This document shows, one piece after another, positions 58,256 to 64,000 of a DNA stretch of 64,000 nucleotides. The position numbers and the translations under genes are program-made. How positions within the stretch are numbered: the first letter of the stretch is position 1; each line of letters begins with the position of its first letter. The notes under the pieces are model-generated. The model saw nothing but the letters and a program-made list of their open reading frames with translations. It was not told the DNA's origin and searched no databases. Source of the stretch: Deltaproteobacteria bacterium (GTDB lineage Bacteria; Myxococcota_A; UBA9160; UBA4427). Location: NCBI GenBank assembly GCA_016713665.1, contig JADJOR010000005.1, positions 744,001-808,000 of the forward strand, written 5' to 3'.

Positions 58256-59789
58256 TCAGCCGCGCACGCCTGCCGGCACCGACCGGCCGCTTGACTCGAC
58301 GACCGCCCGGATCAGCTCGAGGGTCGCTGCGGCGACGAGGGCCGGGCGATGCTCGACGTCGTAGCGCGCCCGGGCCCCGTGGCCGAGACGCTCGGCGAGA
58401 GCCGGATCGAGCTCGAGGCGCCGGAGCGCGGTGGCCAGGGACGCGACCGGATCCTCGGGATCGGCGACGAGGCCTTCGTGGCCGTCGACGAGGCCCCACT
58501 CATCGCCGTGGAAGACGACGGCCGGCGTGCCCGCGGCGAGGCTGTTCACGAGCTTGATCGGGAAGCCGCCGAGCGCGCGCCGCGGCACGATCGTGGCCCG
58601 CGCGCCGGCGAAGAGCGCCCGGGCCTCGGCGGCGGAGCCGATCGACACGATCCGTACACCCGCCTGCGCGAGCTGTCGGACGAGCGCCCGCGTCCCCTGC
58701 GCCGCGGGCGGCCCCGAGCTCGAACCGGCTCCCCGTCTCGTCGAGGGCATGGGTCGCGACGACGAGGGGAAGCGGCGCAGGATCCTGCGCCCGGCGGGCC
58801 GCGTGGGCCGAGGGGAGCGCCTGGTCTCCGGCCATCGCGCGCCGCCGCGCGACCTGCTCGAGCAGCGGCAGGTCCTGGTAGGGATCGAGGTTGCCGCAGT
58901 AGAGGAAGAAGCCGCGGGCGGCGAGTCCCTTTTCCGCCAGCAGCCGTGCGTCATCGCGGCGCTCCGCGCTCCGGCCCGGGTCCGTGACCGGGGGCCCGAT
59001 CCGACGGCCCGGCGCCCGGCTCGACGCATGCATGACGCGCTCGGAGGCTTGCGTCAGAGCGATGATGCCCTCCGCTCGACGCGCGATCCAGCGGTCGACC
59101 GCGCCGCCGAGCCGCGCGAACGCCCGCCCGGTCGCGCTTCGTTCGGATCCGTCCAGATCGGCCTGGGCACCGAAATAAAGGGGAAGCTCCTGCTCGAGGA
59201 GCGTGTGGGCGCAGTAGACGACCGGCGGCCGCGATTGCGGCAGACCATGGAGCGCCGCCAGGGCCGCCTCGACGTGGTGGGCGAGGATCGCGTCGAAGCC
59301 GCCGGGAGCGCGGGGCGGGCTCCCCGATGACGCGCTTCTTGACGCGCGCTCGGCCGGGGCGTGCCGCGCGTTTGACGCGCCGATTGACGCAGCGGCGGAC
59401 GCGGATCGTGACGCGATCTCCGGTGCAGCCCCCCGCGAGGATCCCGACCGCGCGAAGGGCGCGTTCGGCGCGGGAGCCGGCGAGCCGAGCAGCCGCCGCA
59501 GCGCGAAGGTGAGGGCGAGATCCGCGACGGGCTTGCCGAGATTCGGTCCCGAGCGTCGGGTCCGGGGGATCGCCCAGGTCGGGAGCGTCGTCTGCGCGAG
59601 GCCGGCGACGGGGTCGGCGAGTCGGTCGGCGATGTGCGGGGAGCGAGCGGCGGCAGATCGGCCCGGTCCGTAGGTCAGCAGGTGGACTTCGGCGCCGGCT
59701 GCGTGCAGGGCGAGGGCCTGCTCCTGGAAATAGACCTGCGAGCCCTGCGCGTGGGGGAACGGAAAGGCGCCCACCAGCAGGAGCCGCAT
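58256..59789 (-). pseudogene. GT4-type glycosyltransferase, frameshifted
   Basis: From ATG 59789: MRLLLVGAFPFPHAQGSQVY and ALALHAAGAEVHLLTYG, the N-terminal GT-B domain, then YCAHTLLEQELPLYFG and FFLYCGNLDPYQDLPLLEQ, which opens the second domain. After FELG the frame changes; the continuing frame reads VRIVSIGSAAEARALFAGARATIVPRRALGGFPIKLVNSLAAGTPAVVF, the canonical donor-site end of GT4 enzymes, and stops at 58256. Deleting one base in the C4 run 58712-58715 restores FELGPPAAQGTRAL. A second-domain low-complexity Ala/Ser/Arg insert lies at about 155-200. Likely acts on a lipid-linked sugar. Confidence 0.8.
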
Positions 59790-59796
59790 CCCGCGG

Positions 59797-60735
59797 TCAG
59801 GACCGCGAGCCGGCCTCGCGGCGCGGCCGCGAGCGGGTCGCCGCGGCCGGTCGGTCGGCGCGGGCTGCGAGGGGCGAGACCGCCGAAAATCCGCGGCCGG
59901 GCCGTCCGGCCGGCTCGCGTGCCAGCTCGCGTTCGGGCGCGACTGCACCCGCGGTTGCGAGCGCGGGTGCGCGCGAGGGCGGGCTTCGAGAGCCGGGTCG
60001 TGCGCAGGCGCATCGTCGGAGCGGCGATCGCCGCAGGCCGCGCCGCGCCGAGGGTCGCCTGGAGCTTCACGAGCTCGAAGAGCGCCCGGGCAATCACCCG
60101 CGGATGCGCCCCGCTCTGGCGCCCCGAGCGCCGCCGCCGGTGGCTGACCGGGACCTGCTTGATCCGGAAGCCCGCGGCCCGGGCGCGGACCAGGATCTCG
60201 GTGTTCACGAAGGCGCCGACCGACTGGATCGGGATCGCCTCGAGCACCGAGCGATGAAAGACCTTGAAGGCGCAGTCGATGTCCCGAACCGGCAGATCGA
60301 AGAGCCCGCGCACGAGCATGCCCCAGCCCGGGCGATCACCCGCCGCAGCCACGGATCGCGCCGCGGCGCGCGGTAGCCGGCCACGATCTCGTACTCGTCG
60401 GTGTGGTCGAGCAGCCGGCGGATCTCCGCGAGATCGAACTGGAGATCGGCGTCGCTGAAGAAGACGAACTCGCCGCGGGCCGTCTTGAGCCCGGCGCGCA
60501 GGGCGGCGCCATAGCCCTGGTTCTGCGCATGGTGCACCGCACGCACCCGCGCGTCCCGCCGACACCAGGCCTCGATCACCGCGCGACTCGCATCGGCCGA
60601 GCCGTCGTCGACGATCACGATCTCGAACGCGACCCCGAGCCCGGCCCCGATCGAGAGCGCGCTCGCGAGCAGGGCCGGCAGGTTCTCGGCCTCGTTCCAG
60701 GCCGGAAAGACGAGCGAGAGGACGGGCCGCTTCAT
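59797..60735 (-). pseudogene. GT2-family (polyprenyl-phosphate glycosyltransferase-like), frameshifted
   Basis: From ATG 60735: SLVFPAWNEAENLPALL, IVIVDDGSADAS, NQGYGAALRAGLKTARGEFVFFSDADLQFD (DxD metal site). After RRVIAR the frame changes and continues with WGMLVRGLFDLPVRDIDCAFKVFHRSVL and VNTEILVRARAAGFRIKQVPVSHRRRRSG, standard for dolichol-phosphate-mannose-synthase-like enzymes. One base missing in the run at about 60325-60331 explains it. That second frame stays open past the next start (stop at 59675); a return to the first frame would end at TGA 59797, 7 bases before the GT4 start, so the end is uncertain. The ATG overlaps the phosphohydrolase stop (ATGA). Confidence 0.75.
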
Positions 60736-62532
60736 TCGAGATATCCCAGCGCCCGGAGCCGCTCGGCGACCATCGCTTCCTCGTCCTCGTCGTAGGCGAC
60801 ACGCCCGCGCGTGTCCGTCCCCGAGCCATCCGGGCTCCCCGACCGAGGGTCGCCGTCGGCGGCCCAGGCTAGGCCCATCGCCTGCGCGAGCCAAGGGGCG
60901 ACGGCGGCGAGACGCGGGGGCAGACCGGGCGCGTTCGGGTCCGGGGCACAGTCCGGGGCGCAGTCGATGAAGATGCCCTCGCCGCGGTGGGTCCCGTTCA
61001 TGCCGCGGCCGCGGCCGCCGGCGAAGGCGTCGGGGGCGAGGGTGCGCACGCTCGGGATGCCTTCGCCGTCGCGCCCGCCTTCGGACCAGGGCGTCGGGAC
61101 GAGGGAGAGGCCGTGGCCTGCGTCGAGGGCGAGCTCGAGCACGATGTCCGGGGCGCGATCGACGAAGGGGCCCGTGTAGACGGCCTCGCGGCGCAGGGCC
61201 CGGGCGACGACGGGCTCGCCGTTCGGGAGCTTCCAGGCGAGGAGCGCTGCGATCACGCGATCGCGGGTCGCCTCGTAGTCGGCCGGCGCGACGCAGCCCG
61301 CGGCCTCGCGGCCTTCGAGATTGATCCAGACGCCGGGCTGGGTATTGGCTTCCTCGCTGAAGGCGAGGGTCCGGCGCCAGTCGAAGCCGCCGAAGCGGGC
61401 GCGACTCTCGACCAGCGCCGCCGCGCCGCGCGCGCGCCGGAATAACAGCTGGGTCAGCGCGCGGCGGCAGCCACGCGAGGGCGAAATCGCGCGCGGCGCG
61501 GGCGAGACCGTCGGCGCTCGCGAGCTCGGCGAGACGGTCGAGACCGCCGCGCCGACCGGGCCCGGCGAGTCCGCCGAGGCCGCCGCGTCGGCCGAGCTCC
61601 GAGAACGCGCCGTACAGCGGCCGGCTGCGGACGAGCAGGCCCTGCTCGGCGAGGAAGCGATTGAGATGGACGATCTTGTCGGAGGCGGTCCCCATGCCGT
61701 GGTCCGACAAGACGACGCAGCGCACGTCGGGACCGACCGCCGCGCGCAGCGCGCCGCAGGCCTGGTCGAGGCGGCGGTGGACGGCGCGCAGCGCGTCCTT
61801 GCGCTCGGGGGACGCGGCAGGATCGTGGCGCGGCGAGCGAGGATCATGGTCGCGGAAGTAGTGGTGGCCGGCGGTGTCGCTCTCGGAGAAGACGACGACC
61901 ATCAGGTCGGGGACGCGGCCCGCGCGGTCGGCGCGCAGCTCCTCGATCGCGGCGAGGGCGAAGTCGCGCTTGCGGTCGATGCGGGCGAGCAGCGTCGAGA
62001 CGGCGCGCTCGTGGAAGTCGGAGGCGCGGGCGCTCTCGTCGAGCTCGGGGCGCATCCAGGGGCCCGCCTTCGCGGCGATGCGGCGGTAGCGCTCGGGGTC
62101 GGAGGCGCTGCGGGGATCGGTGCCGCTCGCGACCGGCGCTTCGAAGCCGCTGACGAGCAGCCCGGGGACGGGCTCGGGCGGATGGGTCGCGGGCAGGCCC
62201 AGCACGAGGACCTCGCCGCCGGCGTCGCCGACGCGCCGGAAGAGCGTGCGGCCGGCGCGATCGGTCGCGTTCACGAAGCGCAGGCGATAGTCGCCCGGGA
62301 CCTTCTGCGTGAAGTCGAAGATGCCGTGCTCGCCGGGCGGGAGGCCCGTCATGAAGGAGGACCAGGCGGGGAAGGTGACGGGCGGGGCCGTGCTCGGCAG
62401 CGGCGCCGAGCGGCCTTCCTTCATCCAGGCGCCGAGATTCGGCAGCTCGCCCGCCTCCGCCATCGGGCGGATCACGTCGAAGCTCGCGCCGTCGAGGGCG
62501 AGCACGAGGACCGGGCGCAGCGGGCGGGCCAC
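60732..62532 (-). pseudogene. Alkaline-phosphatase-superfamily phosphohydrolase (nucleotide pyrophosphatase-like), frameshifted
   Basis: From GTG 62532: VLVLALDGASFDVIRPMAEAGELPNL with the first metal Asp; TAPPVTFPAWSSFMTGLPPGEHGI carries the Thr nucleophile; SESDTAGHHYFRDHD and VVLSDHGMG hold the remaining Asp/His metal ligands. Past LAWLPPR the frame shifts at about 61457-61468; the next frame continues ALTQLLFRRARGAAALVE, TLAFSEEANTQPGVWINLEGRE and IVLELALDAGHG, and ends with AMVAERLRALGYLE at 60732. Such type I phosphodiesterase/NPP-like enzymes are common beside glycosyltransferases. The start lies 11 bases from the IDH-type gene, so the four genes are likely one unit. Confidence 0.8.
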
Positions 62533-62543
62533 CGAGCCGGCTG

Positions 62544-63548
62544 CTAGTCGGCGAGATGACGCACGATGGCGTCGGTGAGATCCTTGGTCGTTGCCTTGCC
62601 GCCGAGATCGCCCGTGTGGTTGCGCGGGTCGGCGAGCGCCGCCGCGACCGCCTTCTCGATCCGCTCCGCCGCGCTGCGCTCGCCGATGTGGCCCACGAGC
62701 TGCGCCGCCGACCGGATCACCGCCGTCGGGTTCGCCTTGTTCTTGCCCGCGAGATCCGGCGCGCTGCCGTGGACCGCCTCGAAGACGGCGCACTCGAGGC
62801 CGATGTTGCTGCCGGGCACGATGCCGAGCCCGCCGACGAGCCCCGCGCCGAGATCCGAGAGGATGTCGCCGTAGAGGTTGTCCATGACGAGCACGTCGAA
62901 CTGCTCGGGCTTCGTCACGAGCTGCATCGCGCAGTTGTCGATGATCATCTCCTTCATCGCGATCTCGGGATAGTCGCGGGCGACGCGCCGGACGCACTCG
63001 AGAAAGAGCCCGTCCGAGAGCTTCATGATGTTCGCCTTGTGGATCGCGGTCACCGTCGCCCGGCCCTGGCCGCGGGCGAGCTCGAACGCATACCGCGCGA
63101 TGCGCAGGCTCGCGACCTCGGTCACGACCTTGAGACTCTCCACGACGCCGGGGGCGACGCGGTGTTCGAGGCCGGAGTAGAGGCCCTCCGTGTTCTCGCG
63201 GACGATGATGAAGTCGACGTTCTGGAAGCGCGACGGAAGACCCGCGAGCGTCCGGATCGGGCGCACGCAGGCGTAGAGGTCGAGCGCCTGGCGCATCAGC
63301 ACGTTCGCGCTCTTGAAGCCGCCGCCGATCGGGGTCCCGATCGGGCCCTTCAGGGCGACGCGCGTCTTGCGGATCGAGTTGAGGGCCTCGTCGGGCATCG
63401 CCGTGCCGTGCTTCAGGAAGACGTCCGCCCCGGCCTCGACCCGCTCCCACTCGATGCGGACGCCCGCCGCGTCGACGACCCGGACGGCGGCGTCGACGAC
63501 CTCGGGGCCGATTCCGTCGCCGGGGATCAGGGTGGCTCGATACTGCAT
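62544..63548 (-). CDS. NAD-dependent isocitrate/isopropylmalate dehydrogenase-family enzyme
   Basis: 334 residues; AGGAGGAGATCC precedes the ATG. LIPGDGIGPEVVDAA opens the fold. The region SANVLMRQALDLYACVRPIRTL and IIVRENTEGLYSGLEHRV is that of NAD-type isocitrate dehydrogenases (IDH3-like) rather than LeuB. Catalytic Lys in AIHKANIMK and metal Asp residues in NLYGDILSDLGAGLVGGLG are present; VFEAVHGSAPDLAGKNKANPTA binds the cofactor adenosine. Isocitrate oxidation to 2-oxoglutarate is most likely; isopropylmalate or homoisocitrate cannot be excluded. First gene of the leftward unit with the phosphohydrolase and glycosyltransferases. Confidence 0.9.
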   Translation of the reverse strand: MQYRATLIPGDGIGPEVVDAAVRVVDAAGVRIEWERVEAGADVFLKHGTAMPDEALNSIRKTRVALKGPIGTPIGGGFKSANVLMRQALDLYACVRPIRTLAGLPSRFQNVDFIIVRENTEGLYSGLEHRVAPGVVESLKVVTEVASLRIARYAFELARGQGRATVTAIHKANIMKLSDGLFLECVRRVARDYPEIAMKEMIIDNCAMQLVTKPEQFDVLVMDNLYGDILSDLGAGLVGGLGIVPGSNIGLECAVFEAVHGSAPDLAGKNKANPTAVIRSAAQLVGHIGERSAAERIEKAVAAALADPRNHTGDLGGKATTKDLTDAIVRHLAD

Positions 63549-63917
63549 GGCGGATCTCCTCCTGGTTTCGTCTCTTGTCGTCGCGATCGCGTCGGAATCT
63601 AGGCTCGACCGGGCCTGCGGCCCAATCCGAGCCGTTGGACTCCGGTCGGCACGCGTTCGAGCCCTCGTTTCGGTCGGGAAGATTCGAAAATAGAGGTGGG
63701 CCCCGTCTCGAACATCGATCGGGCGGGATGTTCGAGGCGCTTCGTCCGCGTCCCCCCATCGGCCTCCCGGTTTCGAAGGGCCCGAGAGCCGCCCCGGGGG
63801 TCCCGAGCTTCGCGGTCTCGCCGAGCGGCGTCGCGAGCCGTCCCGACCTATGTTGGTCCGACTAGCGCCGCAGATCCTCCACCCGGCCGCACGCGGCCCT
63901 CGGAAAGGACCTCCCCC
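63549..63917. promoter_or_regulatory. Divergent promoter region with a 10-base inverted repeat
   Basis: 369 bases between two divergent starts. A perfect inverted repeat CTCGAACATC (63707-63716) / GATGTTCGAG (63727-63736) with a 10-base spacer could be an operator or hairpin. No other gene is visible. Confidence 0.5.
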
Positions 63918-64000
63918 ATGCGAGCCATCGTTTCCATCCTCGTCGGTTCGATGATCTTCCTCTCGGCGTCGCTCTCGAGCGCGCTCGCCTTCACGTTCAC
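63918..64000 (+). CDS. Start of a secreted protein (3'-partial)
   Basis: ATG 63918 with GAAAGGACC upstream begins MRAIVSILVGSMIFLSASLS followed by SALAFTF, a complete signal peptide. Only 27 codons lie inside the window, so the mature protein cannot be identified. Confidence 0.65.
   Translation, partial: MRAIVSILVGSMIFLSASLSSALAFTF

Overview
This is a GC-rich bacterial chromosome segment. Gene content and order point to a deltaproteobacterium-like lineage (Myxococcota or Desulfobacterota in the broad sense). The F1 part of ATP synthase is b'-b-delta-alpha-gamma-beta-epsilon, placed directly after parA-parB-bactofilin, and the F0 genes (atpI-like, a, c) sit in a separate cluster. This split layout with paired b subunits is familiar from that group. 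PEP-CTERM surface proteins, paired CaiB/BaiF CoA-transferases and a TauD-type dioxygenase suggest a free-living, metabolically versatile organism. The exact taxon cannot be read from the window.

Layout. 1-8 kb: the end of a secreted nuclease, a DUF3617 protein, a D-Ala-D-Ala carboxypeptidase, a frameshifted multi-pass TMTC-like membrane protein, an NAD(P)H-dependent dehydrogenase, a DUF3465 protein and two convergent PEP-CTERM proteins, one of them a matrixin-type metalloprotease. 8-22 kb, all leftward: atpC-D-G-A-H-F-F', bactofilin, parB, parA, rsmG, two parS-like sites, jag, yidC, yidD, rnpA, rpmH. 22.7-32.9 kb, all rightward: dnaN, gyrB, gyrA, hemL, an AtpZ/AtpI-type gene, atpI-like, atpB, atpE. 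The divergence point between rpmH and dnaN is the classical origin position, but dnaA, recF, mnmE and mnmG are absent and no DnaA box is visible.

33-42 kb: tmk, a decayed zeta-toxin-like module, then lipid or xenobiotic metabolism genes (SDR, NTF2-like protein, TauD/TfdA dioxygenase), an MgtC-type membrane protein, a secreted hypothetical protein, two overlapping CoA-transferases of which only one keeps the catalytic Asp, and a degenerate CPBP membrane protein. 42-49 kb, leftward: uvrA, a SurA-like chaperone, and a tight three-gene sugar operon (SpsF-like cytidylyltransferase, SDR, aldo/keto reductase). 49-52 kb: TetR regulator with palindromic operator, an SDR, a recent-looking tetR fragment and a VapBC pair. 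52-64 kb, leftward: an RND/MMPL exporter, mfd, two glycosyltransferases, an alkaline-phosphatase-superfamily phosphohydrolase and an NAD-isocitrate-dehydrogenase-type enzyme; a secreted protein begins at the right edge.

At least eight genes need a single-base correction to read as a full protein, mostly beside G or C runs and clustered at 17.5-19 kb and 58.7-61.5 kb. They may be assembly errors or true decay. I found no rRNA, tRNA, CRISPR array or complete insertion sequence. The most informative items are the dnaA-less origin region with parS, the heteromeric CoA-transferase pair, the sodium-type c-subunit residues, the decayed zeta module, and the tetR remnant beside the TetR-controlled sugar operon. 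I did not find a convincing wholly new multi-gene system.
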